The notes: generated by a model not told the origin, from the letters alone. Shown: positions 36,295-45,927, numbered from the stretch's first letter. The stretch is DNA of 64,000 nt from Chlorobiota bacterium (GCA_016866305.1 VGMX01000001.1:1-64000), one strand, 5' to 3'. Made by a program: numbers and translations.

Positions 36295-37569
36295 ATGACA
36301 CTGAACATAAAAAATCACCCCTGCTTCAACGACTCGTCGCGCCATACATTCGGACGCCTTCACCTCCCTGTTGCGCCGAAATGCAATATCCAGTGCAATT
36401 ACTGCAGCCGCAGGTTCGACTGCATGAACGAAAACCGTCCGGGAGTCACCAGCAAGGTGCTCTCCCCCCGCCAGGCGCTCTATTACCTGCAAAAGGCCAT
36501 GGAACTCTCACCCAACATCGCGGTTGTCGGGATTGCCGGTCCGGGAGATCCCTTCGCGAATCCCGATGAAACCATGGAAACATTGCGACTCGTCAGGAAA
36601 CACTATCCTGAAATGCTGCTGTGCGTGGCAACCAACGGTCTCGACCTTCTGCCCTGGATCGACGAGCTTGCCGAACTCCAGGTCAGCCACGTGACCATCA
36701 CCATCAACGCCATCGATCCTGAGATCGGCGCAGAAATCTATGCCTGGGTCCGACACAGGAAAAAGATGTACCGTGAAGTCGAGGCAGCAAGACTGCTCAT
36801 CGGCAACCAGCTCGAAGCCCTGAAACGGCTCAAGGAAAAAGGCGTCACGGCCAAGGTGAACACCATTATTATCCCTGGCATCAACGACACACACGTTATC
36901 GAGGTCGCCCGCAAGGTTTCCGAACTCGGCGCCGATATCCTGAACTGTCTGCCGTATTACCAGACTACCGAAACGGTCTTCGAGAACATTGAGGAACCTT
37001 CACCGGTTCTCGTGGCGGACATCCAGAAAGCCACTGCGGCATTCCTTCCTCAAATGAAGCACTGCGCCCGCTGCAGGGCTGACGCAGCCGGCATCATCGG
37101 CGAAATAAACAGTCCGGAGATAATGCGGAAACTTGCAGAAGCCGCGAGCCTGCCGAAAAATCCCGTTGAACACCGGCCATACATTGCGGTCAGCAGCATG
37201 GAGGGAGTACTCATCAACCAGCATCTGGGCGAAGCCGACCGGTTTCTTATCTACGGCATGGATCCGGAAACCGGAAACTGCACACTGGTCGATTCACGAC
37301 CCGCCCCGCTCCCGGGAGGTGGCCAGCAACGCTGGGAAGCGCTTGCCCGGATATTAAAAGACTGCCGCTCTCTCCTGGCAAACGGAGCCGGAGACTCTCC
37401 CTCGAAAGTGCTCAATGCAAACGGAATAGAGGTGCTTGTCATGGAAGGCATCATCGAGGAAGCCGTGCAGGGAATCTTTACGGGCCAGGATATCAGACAC
37501 CTGATGCGCAGCAGCCAGATCCATGCGTGCGGCACCGGCTGTACGGGCACAGGCGGCGGATGCGGGTAA
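36295..37569 (+). CDS. nifB: NifB, radical SAM cofactor synthase with NifX-like domain
   Basis: 424 residues from the ATG at 36295 with GGGAGGA upstream; the 515-residue tracked ORF is an artefact. Radical SAM core with cluster motif CNIQCNYC (residues ~27-34), VVGIAGPGDPFANPDET and NTIIIPGIND. From ~300, a NifX/NafY-like domain (YIAVSSMEGVLINQHLGEAD). Builds the eight-iron NifB-cofactor with a central carbide. The C-terminal tail is Cys/Gly-rich (CGTGCTGTGGGCG), possibly metal-binding. Confidence 0.95.
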   Translation: MTLNIKNHPCFNDSSRHTFGRLHLPVAPKCNIQCNYCSRRFDCMNENRPGVTSKVLSPRQALYYLQKAMELSPNIAVVGIAGPGDPFANPDETMETLRLVRKHYPEMLLCVATNGLDLLPWIDELAELQVSHVTITINAIDPEIGAEIYAWVRHRKKMYREVEAARLLIGNQLEALKRLKEKGVTAKVNTIIIPGINDTHVIEVARKVSELGADILNCLPYYQTTETVFENIEEPSPVLVADIQKATAAFLPQMKHCARCRADAAGIIGEINSPEIMRKLAEAASLPKNPVEHRPYIAVSSMEGVLINQHLGEADRFLIYGMDPETGNCTLVDSRPAPLPGGGQQRWEALARILKDCRSLLANGAGDSPSKVLNANGIEVLVMEGIIEEAVQGIFTGQDIRHLMRSSQIHACGTGCTGTGGGCG

Positions 37570-37616
37570 GGGGTTGTTATCTCAGGTTATGCAACAAAAC
37601 AATCAACACCACAAAC

Positions 37617-37925
37617 ATGGACAAACCGAAACATCACATTTTCGTTTGCGCAAGCTTCAGGGCACAGGGCGCTCCGCAAGGCATGTGCCACAAGAAAGAG
37701 TCGCTCGGACTCATTCCCTACCTCGAAAGCGAACTTGCCGACCGCGGCATGAGCGATGTCGCCGTCTCGGCCACTGCATGCCTGAACCTCTGCGAAAAAG
37801 GACCGGTGCTGGTCGTTTATCCCGAAAACTACTGGTATGGCGAAATCGACAGCGAAGAAAAAGTCGACGAAATCCTCGAAGCTCTCGAAGAGGGAGATGC
37901 CTGTGAAACCCATCTGATCAACTGA
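37617..37925 (+). CDS. Thioredoxin-like [2Fe-2S] ferredoxin
   Basis: 102 residues from the ATG at 37617. Shethna-type thioredoxin-fold ferredoxin: HIFVCASFRAQGAPQGMCHKK and ATACLNLCEKGPVLVVYPE supply four cysteines for a [2Fe-2S] cluster. Related proteins accompany nif operons and may donate electrons or protect nitrogenase from oxygen. 47 bp after nifB, before a terminator. Confidence 0.9.
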   Translation: MDKPKHHIFVCASFRAQGAPQGMCHKKESLGLIPYLESELADRGMSDVAVSATACLNLCEKGPVLVVYPENYWYGEIDSEEKVDEILEALEEGDACETHLIN

Positions 37926-37945
37926 TTTTTGCCCGCCGACAAGAG

Positions 37946-37972
37946 GACGCCCTGGACACCTCAGGGCGTTCT
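37946..37972 (+). terminator. Terminator-like hairpin after the nif ferredoxin gene
   Basis: ACGCCCTG-GACACCT-CAGGGCGT perfect 8-bp stem, followed by TCTGTT. The T tract is weak, so termination may be partial. Confidence 0.6.
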
Positions 37973-38073
37973 GTTGCTGAACATCCATCCTCATTCCGGA
38001 TCTTAAGACACACAGGAATACCGTCGCCAATCTTATATTACGGTGGTACATCAGGATCATATCGCATGTAACC

Positions 38074-38886
38074 ATGGGAAAATGCATGAAACAACCCGTA
38101 GCGCTTGAAGGCTCCATCTGGTTCCAGAAGGCGGAAACCCGTTTCCTTGGCGGAGACCGCATTGCCCTGCTTGAAAAAATCGATGAGCTCGGTTCGATCA
38201 ACAGTGCGGCGAAAGCTGTCGGGATCAGCTACAAGACCGCATGGCACCTGGTCAATATAATCAACAACCTCTCGGAAAAACCACTCGTTGACCGCATGAC
38301 CGGCGGCAAGGGAGGGGGCGGAACGGTCCTGACCCGTGAAGGGAAAAAAGTCATCGAACAGTTCCGTGTCGTGCAGGAAGAACACAGGAAATTCCTTGGG
38401 AACCTCGAAGAACGCCTTGGAGAAACAAGAAACCTCTACCAGTTCCTGCGGCGCATATCGATGAAAATCAGCGCTCGCAACATTTTTTCAGGAACCATTG
38501 AAAAGATTACGCCAGGAGCGGTCAACGCAGAAGTCGTGCTTGCACTTCCTGGCGGAGTGCGCATTACCTCCGTCATTACCATGGGCGCCGTACAGAACCT
38601 CGGCCTCAAAGAGGGAATGAATGCCTACGCCATTATCAAATCAAACTCGGTCATCATCGGCAGGGACCTGCACAATGCGGCCGTAAGCGCCCGAAACATT
38701 CTCTGCGGCACCGTCAGCAAGGTGATCGAAGGTCCGGTCAGCACGGAAGTCGATATCGAAATCGGCAACGGCAACATGATATCATCCATCATCACACACG
38801 GAAGCTCCGAAAAGCTCGGGTTCAGGAAAGGCGAACACGCCTGTGCGCTTTTCAAGGCATCGAGCGTTATCCTTGGCGTGAACTGA
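38074..38886 (+). CDS. modE: ModE-family molybdate-responsive regulator
   Basis: 270 residues. N-terminal winged helix (SINSAAKAVGISYKTAWHLVNIINNLS) with MTGGKGGGGTVLTREGKKV typical of ModE, then two Mop/TOBE molybdate-binding repeats (~134-200: SARNIFSGTIEKITPGAVNAEV; ~205-268: SARNILCGTVSKVIEGPVSTEV). Binds molybdate and then DNA, controlling molybdate uptake and often nif. Immediately follows the nif genes. No modABC in the window. An alternative start four codons downstream is possible. Confidence 0.93.
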   Translation: MGKCMKQPVALEGSIWFQKAETRFLGGDRIALLEKIDELGSINSAAKAVGISYKTAWHLVNIINNLSEKPLVDRMTGGKGGGGTVLTREGKKVIEQFRVVQEEHRKFLGNLEERLGETRNLYQFLRRISMKISARNIFSGTIEKITPGAVNAEVVLALPGGVRITSVITMGAVQNLGLKEGMNAYAIIKSNSVIIGRDLHNAAVSARNILCGTVSKVIEGPVSTEVDIEIGNGNMISSIITHGSSEKLGFRKGEHACALFKASSVILGVN

Positions 38887-39158
38887 ACAAAACCGGATTG
38901 GCTACCTGCTCTCGAGACGACATCGCAATGCCTGATCCGGACGGAAGCTGACTTTTCGGCTTCATTTTTTTCCCGGCAATACAGGAAAAAGAGATCCAAG
39001 AACGTATATTGCTGAAAAAAATACAGTTCTTGCACCGAATCCGGGCATCGATCCGGAAAGAGGGCAGTATCTCCTGGGGGCTTTTCCGCTTATCAGGATG
39101 AGACTTTTGTTTCCTTTGCCGATGTTCTTGCCTGTCATCAATTTTAAAATAACCTTCC

Positions 39159-39524
39159 ATGGAAAGCAGCAAACTTGTCATTATCAGTACCATCGGGCCT
39201 GAAAATCCGGAAAAAGCCACACTCCCGTTTGTGCTCGCCACAGCGTCACAGGCTCTGGATGTAGACGTCGTGGTTTTTCTCCAGTCTTCGGCGGTCTTGC
39301 TTGCAAAAAAAGGCGAAGCCGAAAAGGTAACAGCCCACGGTCTCACCCCCCTGAAGCAACTGCTCGATCTGTTCATGGAAATGGGCGGAACGCTTTACCT
39401 GTGCTCACCCTGTATCCAGGAACGGAACATCCTGATCGACGATCTTGTAACAGGCTCACAGATAGGTGCTGCCGGAACACTGGTCAACTCGGTTATGAGC
39501 GCAACACAGGTTGTCACCTACTGA
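39159..39524 (+). CDS. DsrE-fold family protein with CxxC motif
   Basis: 121 residues. Predicted peroxiredoxin/DsrE-like (COG2044-type) fold: KLVIISTIGPENPEKATLPF and ALDVDVVVFLQSSAV. Two cysteines in TLYLCSPCIQERN could form a redox or persulfide site, unlike DsrE, which has a single cysteine there. Stands alone, 272 bp after modE, between the nif and apr/qmo regions. Substrate unknown; a sulfur-relay or redox role is inference. Confidence 0.8.
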   Translation: MESSKLVIISTIGPENPEKATLPFVLATASQALDVDVVVFLQSSAVLLAKKGEAEKVTAHGLTPLKQLLDLFMEMGGTLYLCSPCIQERNILIDDLVTGSQIGAAGTLVNSVMSATQVVTY

Positions 39525-39607
39525 ACGGAACGGCATCCGGTGCTGTTCATGAGCGCATTCCTTTCCCCTGCCTCACCCGTACCCGGATGAAAACCTGAAT
39601 ACAATAA

Positions 39608-39643
39608 GAATGGCCCCGATTCCTCAGGGCCATTCTCGTTTTT
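39608..39643. terminator. Bidirectional terminator
   Basis: GAATGGCCC-N10-GGGCCATTC perfect 9-bp stem followed by TCGTTTTT on the plus strand. Lies between the convergent DsrE-like and YkgJ genes. Confidence 0.85.
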
Positions 39644-39677
39644 CGATGTCCAACCAATCTCCCCTGCAGCCTGCATG

Positions 39678-40448
39678 TCAGGTCTGCCTGAGCGTCATGG
39701 TCGGTTTCCTGAACAGTGCATAGAGCAACCACTGATGGGCAAACAGCATCAGTTCGGCCTCGTCGTTCCGGATCATTTCCAGCAGTTCTTCCTCAATGTC
39801 GAATATCTGCAGAAACCTGCTCTCAAAGACAAAATCCCTGAATGAATCAAGATCGTAGCTCGCCATGAAAAACATTTTCAGGCTCTTCTCGTCGGGTTCG
39901 AGTTCAGGACTGTAGAGTTTCTTGCTGAGAATCACCTCCATCCATATCCTGTTTTTATCGTCGTATTGGTCGATGCCCTGGTTTTTGCGCCACTCGCTGA
40001 CCGTCCATTCACGCTCCTCTTCGAATCCCCTGCAGTGTTCCTCCCTGATGAGGAAATAAAAGTCGTCGCCGGCCTTTTCATCCTTGTAGATGCCGAAACC
40101 GAGGGGATAGTAGCGGCACGCTGCCGGACGATCATCATAGACGGTGCAGCCCTCGCCAGCAACAAACCTGCATTTGCCCTCTTCGCCAAGCTTGAGCTTC
40201 AGAAACGGAAGTTTCGATTCTTTCTGGATCACCGTTTCGGTGTACTCCGAAATGAATTCCGCCGAGGTAAGTCCAAGCCGTTTTTTCATTCTCAGGATAT
40301 CGTAGGGAGTAAGCACGATATCGAGGTTGCTGCAACAGGTGTTGAAACATGAAATCCCGTCATGACAGCTGAACCGGAACGAGCTGTCACTCCCCAGGCG
40401 TGTCTGTTCATTGAGTTCTATGCCAAGTTTACTGAGAATGTTCTCCAT
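39678..40448 (-). CDS. YkgJ-family cysteine cluster protein
   Basis: 256 residues. Cysteine pattern FSCHDGISCFNTCCSNLDI near the N-terminus and CRFVAGEGCTVYDDRPAACRYYPLGF in the middle are the YkgJ (CxxCxxCC-type) metal or Fe-S cluster signature. Function of the family is not established; a metal-binding or modification role is proposed in general. Located next to the qmo/apr genes. Confidence 0.82.
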   Translation of the reverse strand: MENILSKLGIELNEQTRLGSDSSFRFSCHDGISCFNTCCSNLDIVLTPYDILRMKKRLGLTSAEFISEYTETVIQKESKLPFLKLKLGEEGKCRFVAGEGCTVYDDRPAACRYYPLGFGIYKDEKAGDDFYFLIREEHCRGFEEEREWTVSEWRKNQGIDQYDDKNRIWMEVILSKKLYSPELEPDEKSLKMFFMASYDLDSFRDFVFESRFLQIFDIEEELLEMIRNDEAELMLFAHQWLLYALFRKPTMTLRQT

Positions 40449-40623
40449 AGTCCTGTTATTGGTTGATCCTGTACCTGCTTTGTCAGGGGAACCCCGAAAA
40501 ACAGTGGAATGTTAGATGAATTGTTGCAGAAGCCCCCGCGATGGGTTATCATGGTGACGTCCCTTCACGACAACCATTCAGGGTCGAGCAACTTACCCAA
40601 ATTTCGATTTAATCTGAAATACC

Positions 40624-40908
40624 ATGAAAATCAAGGAAGCTCCCGACTGCCCCCATTGCGGCGCCAGAATGAAAAAATGCGAACCGCCACCGATCAACTA
40701 TGGCGATGGTCTGGGCTGGTGCACGCCTTACCTGTACGTCTGCTTCAACGACGAGTGCAAGCTGTACGCGAATGGATGGGCCAACCTCAAGAACAACTAC
40801 AACAAGACAGCGTCGTACCGCTGCATGTGCTACCCCGATAACGGGGTCTTCGATGCCATGTGTGTCTTCAGCCCTGACGGAATGAAAGGCCAGATTATCG
40901 AAGAGTAA
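40624..40908 (+). CDS. Small zinc-ribbon protein, conserved hypothetical
   Basis: 94 residues. CPHCGARMKKC near the N-terminus, and further cysteines at WCTPYLYVCFNDECKLY, form a zinc-ribbon like the Ogr/Delta fold; RCMCYPDNGVFDAMCVFSPD follows. I recall similar proteins from sulfate reducers but could not check. Role unknown. A strong bidirectional terminator separates it from the convergent qmoC. Confidence 0.7.
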   Translation: MKIKEAPDCPHCGARMKKCEPPPINYGDGLGWCTPYLYVCFNDECKLYANGWANLKNNYNKTASYRCMCYPDNGVFDAMCVFSPDGMKGQIIEE

Positions 40909-40922
40909 GCCGCTCCCAAACA

Positions 40923-40957
40923 AAGCGGGTCGCCTTTTCAATCTGGGCGACCCGCTT
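40923..40957. terminator. Bidirectional terminator between the zinc-ribbon gene and qmoC
   Basis: AAGCGGGTCGCC and GGCGACCCGCTT form a perfect 12-bp stem with an 11-base loop, between convergent genes. The trailing T tract is short on both sides. Confidence 0.85.
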
Positions 40958-41001
40958 GATGCTTCAGTCTCTTTCGGACTGAAACCCATCAGGACACCTC
41001 A

Positions 41002-42180
41002 TCATATTTCGACGTCCCGCTTCAGCATCTTCGTCCAGGTAATCGCTACCGTCCGGTAAACAAAATGGGCAAGTTTCGAATATGGCATGTAGATGATGAT
41101 GTAGAACACCAGGACGAGATGGATGAAATAGGTGCCATAGGCCATGACCGCAGGGAAATGTGCGACGCGCATCACCTGGGCAAGAAATCCGGTAAGACCG
41201 ACCAGAAGCACGATGCCGGCAAAGAGCCAGTCGAACGACGAGGTGAGCGTTTCAACACCTCTCTCCTTGAGCCTGTTTTTGATGACAAGGACACCTCCGG
41301 TAAGGAGCATGACTGAACTGGCGTTTGCAAGCAGCTTGAAGAGTATCTTGACAATCCAGACCAGGGCAGTCGAACCGCCAAAAATGGCGAGAACATCGGG
41401 ATCATCTACCGGATACGGCGACTCCCACTTCAGGATGTAGAGATTGAACACCGCGAGTGCCGTGGTGATCGCAAGACCGATGAATCCGTAAAAGACCAGG
41501 ACATGCGCAACCGAGCGGTCCTTGTTTTCATCGCATTTCCTGAATTTCGCGTGTGTCATGATCTCCTTGAGCGTTTCGACGAGGCTCGGCATGAACCCCG
41601 CTTTCGGCGTCATGCCGGTTCCGGAGGTCATGTTCTTCCAGAATCGTGAAATGCTGACAGCAAACATCACGACCGAAAGCATGGAAAGCGGAACAAAGAT
41701 CATGTCGATGAAATGAACAGGAAAAAACTTCGAGAAAACCACGTTGCCTTCGGGTATGCCAAGGTGCCCGGACATGGCCAGCACGACAATAAAAAGCACA
41801 ACGGGAATGGCAAGCGCCTGCCAGATGTTGGCGGGATCGCCGACGATTTTACCCATGAACCGGGGAAAGGCGTTTTCCTGAATGACACTTTTCCTCAGAA
41901 TGGCGAGGACATCACCGGGACGTGCTCCGCGCGGGCAGTATTTCGAACAGTCATTGCAGTTGTGACACAGCCAGATGTCAGCGCTTTTTACCAGTTCATC
42001 CTTCAGCCCCCACTGAGCCATGACCATCTCTTTTCTCGGAAACGGCTTGTCATCAGGGGACAATGGGCACACAACAGAGCAGGTGGCGCACTGGTAGCAC
42101 TTTTTCAATGTATCGGCACCGGCCTTTTTCAGTTCCCTGACAAACTTGATATCCGGTGTAAATACAGTTTCTTGAGCCAT
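41002..42180 (-). CDS. qmoC: QmoC, quinone-interacting oxidoreductase membrane subunit
   Basis: 392 residues. HdrC-like ferredoxin N-terminus (CYQCATCSVVCPLSPDD and CHNCNDCSKYCPRGARPGD), then HdrE/NarI-like membrane part of about six helices from residue ~115. Transfers electrons between the QmoAB flavin/Fe-S modules and menaquinone. Last gene of sat-aprBA-qmoABC; 109 bp after qmoB. Confidence 0.95.
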   Translation of the reverse strand: MAQETVFTPDIKFVRELKKAGADTLKKCYQCATCSVVCPLSPDDKPFPRKEMVMAQWGLKDELVKSADIWLCHNCNDCSKYCPRGARPGDVLAILRKSVIQENAFPRFMGKIVGDPANIWQALAIPVVLFIVVLAMSGHLGIPEGNVVFSKFFPVHFIDMIFVPLSMLSVVMFAVSISRFWKNMTSGTGMTPKAGFMPSLVETLKEIMTHAKFRKCDENKDRSVAHVLVFYGFIGLAITTALAVFNLYILKWESPYPVDDPDVLAIFGGSTALVWIVKILFKLLANASSVMLLTGGVLVIKNRLKERGVETLTSSFDWLFAGIVLLVGLTGFLAQVMRVAHFPAVMAYGTYFIHLVLVFYIIIYMPYSKLAHFVYRTVAITWTKMLKRDVEI

Positions 42181-42289
42181 AGAAAACCTCCAGAATTAAC
42201 ATCGCTATAAACCGGGGCACGAAGAGCATCGAGAGACTCCGGATTTCGAACCGGAAAACACGATTCCCTGCCTGCCCGCAGTCCTTGTT

Positions 42290-44542
42290 TTAGAATCCCT
42301 TGTACGGATTGTCACCGATATCTTCGATCTTTTTGGCAAACGCATCGAGAATGCCAGGCAGCTTGTCCCACTCGTTGATGGCAAGCTGCACCTGCTCGAC
42401 GCGCTCCGCTTCGAGCATGAGCCTGTCGAGCGTCTCCTGAACCTTGCCGAGGCGCTCGTTGGCCATCTGGCTTCCCTTGACGTAGTGGCACTGATAATCG
42501 TCGCCGTATTTGCAGCCAAGCAGCAGAATGCCGTCGACACCGCGGGAAAGGGCGTCGGCGATCCACACCAGGTTCAGGCCGCCGAGGCAGCGCAGCGGGA
42601 TGAACCGGAAATTGGTTTTCATGCCGACTCTCTGCAGCCCGACCATGTCGAATGCCGGGTAGGCATCGTTTTCACAGACAAAACCGATAATGAAGGTTCC
42701 TTCATCCGGCACCTCGATCGACTTCACCATGGATGAAATCATATCGACGCTGTAATCCTTGAACGAAATAACCCGCTGCGGACACGCGCCCATACAGACG
42801 CCGCAACGGCGGCACCGGGACGGGAATTCGAGAGGAGTACCGTCCGCTTTTTCATTGTAGGCACCGAACGGACATTCGACCGTACAGCGACGGCACTGGG
42901 TGCAGCTTTCGAAACGGATCTCGGGATAGGTTCTGTCCCAGGTTCTCGGATGAACCGCCCTGCCCTGGGCCGTCAGTTCCATGCACTGGATCGCCTTGAG
43001 CGCCGCTCCGGTTGCATCGGCGGTGGACTGTACGGCATCCATGGGATGACGCACCGCTCCGGCGGAGTAGATGCCCGTCCTCCTCGTCTCATAAGGAAAA
43101 CAGATGAAGTGGGAATCGGGGAACCCCCATTTGAGATGGGGCATTTCCGGTCCCTGACGGTACTTGAGGTTCAGGATGAGGCTCTCCGGCTCGAGTGCTT
43201 CGATCACGCCGTCCGAAGTCTCTTTCTGAACGATCTTGCCGATATACTCCGGCGTCAGGTTGTTGACGGCCATTTCATCGGGCACCATATTCGAGACCAT
43301 GCCGGTAGCGAGCACCAGCATGTCTGCCTTTATGTTCATCTTCCTGCCGAGAAGCTGGTTATCGATCTCGACAATCAGACTGCCGTCGGACTCTTCCCTG
43401 ATCCCCAGAATTTCTCCCTTGGTCAGAAAAATGCCCTCGTCGTCCTGGGCGCTCTTGTAGAAATTCTCGTACAGGCCGACGGTGCGCATATCCTTATAGA
43501 CGATGAAGGCACCGGCATCAGGATCCGATTCGCGCACATATTTTGCCTGCTTGAGTGAAACGTTGCAACAGACACTCGAGCAGTAAGGCACATGATCCTT
43601 GTCCCTCTGACCGGCACACTGCATGAACACGACATTCCTGGCCGGTTTTCCGTCAGATGGCCGGGAAACCTTGCCGTTCGCCTTGTTGACGTTCTCTTCA
43701 AATTCGAGGTTGGTCACCACATTCCGGTACTTGCCGTAACCGAGATGACCGAGTTTACTGGCGTTATAGGGCTTCCACCCGGCTGCCAGCACGATAGAGC
43801 CGGCTTCGAACGTCTCGTTTGCGCCGTTCTTGTCAACCGTGACCGTATATTCACCGGGACCGCCGTCAACGGACGCGATGGTCGTGCCGGTATGCACGGT
43901 GATGTTCCTGTCATTGCGAACCGCATCGATCTTGGCTCCGATTGTCGGCTCTTCGAGTTCGGCAAACGGCGGCCTGGTCGGGAACACTCGGTGCATTTTT
44001 TTCGCCCAGCCTCCAAGTTCGGAAGCTTTTTCGACAAGCACCACCCTGTAGCCGGCCTGCGATGCTTCAAGCGCCGCAGTCAGGCCGGTCACGCCGCCAC
44101 CCACAACCAGTACGGTGCGGTTCACGTCGGCAATCTTCGGCACCGGCACCTCGGATTTCTGCAACCTCGTGATGCCCATCCGCAGATAGTCGGCGGCCAT
44201 CAACTGGCTCCCTTCTTTCCCCTCTTCTCCTTTTGGCGCCACCCAGACCACCTGCTCGCGCAGGTTGACCCTTTCGGTAACATAGGTGAGCGGATCAAAA
44301 TTGAACACCTCCGTATTCACCCTCTGGGAACAGGCGGCGATAACGATCTTGTTGACCTCTCCGCTGTTGAGGTCGTCCTTGATTACCTGAACGCCTTCCG
44401 TACTGCACAGGAAGGGATGCTTTTTGCAGACGGGAACCTTGAACTCCTTTTTGGCTACCGCTTCAAGTTCATCCACATTCAATGCCTCCCCGATCCCGCA
44501 GTCGGTACAGAGATATACTCCTATTTTTTTGTCATCAGCCAT
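42290..44542 (-). CDS. qmoB: QmoB, HdrA-like flavin iron-sulfur subunit
   Basis: 750 residues. FAD loop VLVVGGGVTGLTAALEASQAG (~147), FMQCAGQRD, two ferredoxin groups CTQCRRCTVECP and CRRCGVCMGACP (~560-600), and a C-terminal MvhD-like domain with LLGCKYGDDYQCHY. Cytoplasmic electron-transfer and perhaps electron-bifurcating subunit coupling AprAB to the quinone-reactive QmoC. Starts 3 bp after qmoA. Confidence 0.95.
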   Translation of the reverse strand: MADDKKIGVYLCTDCGIGEALNVDELEAVAKKEFKVPVCKKHPFLCSTEGVQVIKDDLNSGEVNKIVIAACSQRVNTEVFNFDPLTYVTERVNLREQVVWVAPKGEEGKEGSQLMAADYLRMGITRLQKSEVPVPKIADVNRTVLVVGGGVTGLTAALEASQAGYRVVLVEKASELGGWAKKMHRVFPTRPPFAELEEPTIGAKIDAVRNDRNITVHTGTTIASVDGGPGEYTVTVDKNGANETFEAGSIVLAAGWKPYNASKLGHLGYGKYRNVVTNLEFEENVNKANGKVSRPSDGKPARNVVFMQCAGQRDKDHVPYCSSVCCNVSLKQAKYVRESDPDAGAFIVYKDMRTVGLYENFYKSAQDDEGIFLTKGEILGIREESDGSLIVEIDNQLLGRKMNIKADMLVLATGMVSNMVPDEMAVNNLTPEYIGKIVQKETSDGVIEALEPESLILNLKYRQGPEMPHLKWGFPDSHFICFPYETRRTGIYSAGAVRHPMDAVQSTADATGAALKAIQCMELTAQGRAVHPRTWDRTYPEIRFESCTQCRRCTVECPFGAYNEKADGTPLEFPSRCRRCGVCMGACPQRVISFKDYSVDMISSMVKSIEVPDEGTFIIGFVCENDAYPAFDMVGLQRVGMKTNFRFIPLRCLGGLNLVWIADALSRGVDGILLLGCKYGDDYQCHYVKGSQMANERLGKVQETLDRLMLEAERVEQVQLAINEWDKLPGILDAFAKKIEDIGDNPYKGF

Positions 44543-44545
44543 AGT

Positions 44546-45787
44546 TTAACTCCTCACGAGACTTTGAATGCTTTTCAATGCCATTCCGGTCGCATCCTGG
44601 ATGGATGTGGTCACATCGGACGGCCTCTTGGCGACACCGGTCGAGTAGATGCCTGCAGCCTTGCCGCCATTGATGAATCCGTTCTCCTCGAAACTCAGCA
44701 TGGCGTTGTCTTTGACAGAAGAATCCATACCGGTGGCAAGGACAGCCATATCGGCCCGCTCATGGATCTTGCCGCCGCCCTCGACATCCTCGAATTCAAG
44801 AAGGAGGTCACCGGTGGCTGCATCTTCCTCGATCTTGGCGACTTTCCCCTTGACCATCCTGATGTTGGCGTCAGCCTTGACTTTTTCAAGGAACTCCTCA
44901 TACTTTCCCGGCGCTCTCAGATCGATATAGGCTATGGTGACCTTCGCATCAGGAATGCGCTCCCTGATATAGGTCGCCTGCTTCAGGGAAGCCATGCAGC
45001 AGATAGCCGAACAATAATTGAGATGATTCTCGTCCCTCGATCCGGCACACTGCACGAAAACAACCTTTTTGACCTCCCTGTTATCAGAAGGTCTCAGGAA
45101 TTTCCCGCCTGTCGGGCCGTTGGGTGAAGCAAGCCGCTCCATCATCATGTTGGTGATGACGTTCCTGAAACGGCCATAACCGAGATTGTCCATTCTGGCC
45201 GCATCATAGGGGTTCCAGCCGGTTGCATACACGATACTTCCGACATGCATCTCAACGGTCCGCGGTTTCATGCCGAGATCAATGGCGTTGTAGGCGCAAG
45301 CCTTGACGCACTTGTCACACGACTGATCCTTGCATGCGTTCCTGTCTATAACATATCTCATGGGATAGGACAGGACATGCGGCAGATAGGCTGCTTTCGT
45401 CTTGTCCATTCCGAAATTGAATTCGTTTGGCCTTTCCACAGGGCATGCCTCTGCGCAGGCGTTGCAGGATGTGCACTTCTCGTTCACATACCGCGGATTG
45501 ACTTTCAGCCTGACGCTGTAATTTCCTTCCTGACCGCTCACCGACTCGACCTCGGTCGAAGTGTACACGGTAATTTTCGGATTGGTCTTGATGCGTCTGA
45601 AGTTCATCTCCAGACCGCAGTACGGGGGGCAAAGCTTGGGGAAATACTTGTTGAGCTGGGCAACCCGACCACCAAGATACGGGTTCTTCTCGACAAGCAC
45701 GGTATGGTATCCGACCTCTGCAGCTTCAACTGCAGTGGTTATTCCACTTATGCCGCCGCCGACAATTAAAATGGTTTTAGCTGACAT
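44546..45787 (-). CDS. qmoA: QmoA, HdrA-like flavoprotein
   Basis: 413 residues from the ATG at 45787. FAD-binding ILIVGGGISGITTAVEAAEVG, ferredoxin cysteines CTSCNACAEACPVERP and CKDQSCDKCVKACAYNA, and FVQCAGSRDENHLNYCS. Partner of QmoB; receives electrons from AprAB during sulfite oxidation. A hairpin lies between aprA and this gene. Confidence 0.95.
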   Translation of the reverse strand: MSAKTILIVGGGISGITTAVEAAEVGYHTVLVEKNPYLGGRVAQLNKYFPKLCPPYCGLEMNFRRIKTNPKITVYTSTEVESVSGQEGNYSVRLKVNPRYVNEKCTSCNACAEACPVERPNEFNFGMDKTKAAYLPHVLSYPMRYVIDRNACKDQSCDKCVKACAYNAIDLGMKPRTVEMHVGSIVYATGWNPYDAARMDNLGYGRFRNVITNMMMERLASPNGPTGGKFLRPSDNREVKKVVFVQCAGSRDENHLNYCSAICCMASLKQATYIRERIPDAKVTIAYIDLRAPGKYEEFLEKVKADANIRMVKGKVAKIEEDAATGDLLLEFEDVEGGGKIHERADMAVLATGMDSSVKDNAMLSFEENGFINGGKAAGIYSTGVAKRPSDVTTSIQDATGMALKSIQSLVRS

Positions 45788-45882
45788 GATTTTCCTCTGC
45801 GGATAAACTCTCAAAAAGCAATCTTTCGGAACTCGGACAACTCACTGGATGCAAATGTAAGAAATCCTTGCGCCAATAAAGA

Positions 45883-45909
45883 AATCCCCGGGGTGAAACC
45901 TCGGGGATT
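45883..45909 (-). terminator. Hairpin between aprA and qmoA
   Basis: Minus strand AATCCCCG-AGGTTTCACCC-CGGGGATT, perfect 8-bp stem followed by TCTTTATT. Probably a partial terminator that sets aprBA expression higher than qmoABC. Confidence 0.7.
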
Positions 45910-45927
45910 CGCTGAACAACAGGACGG

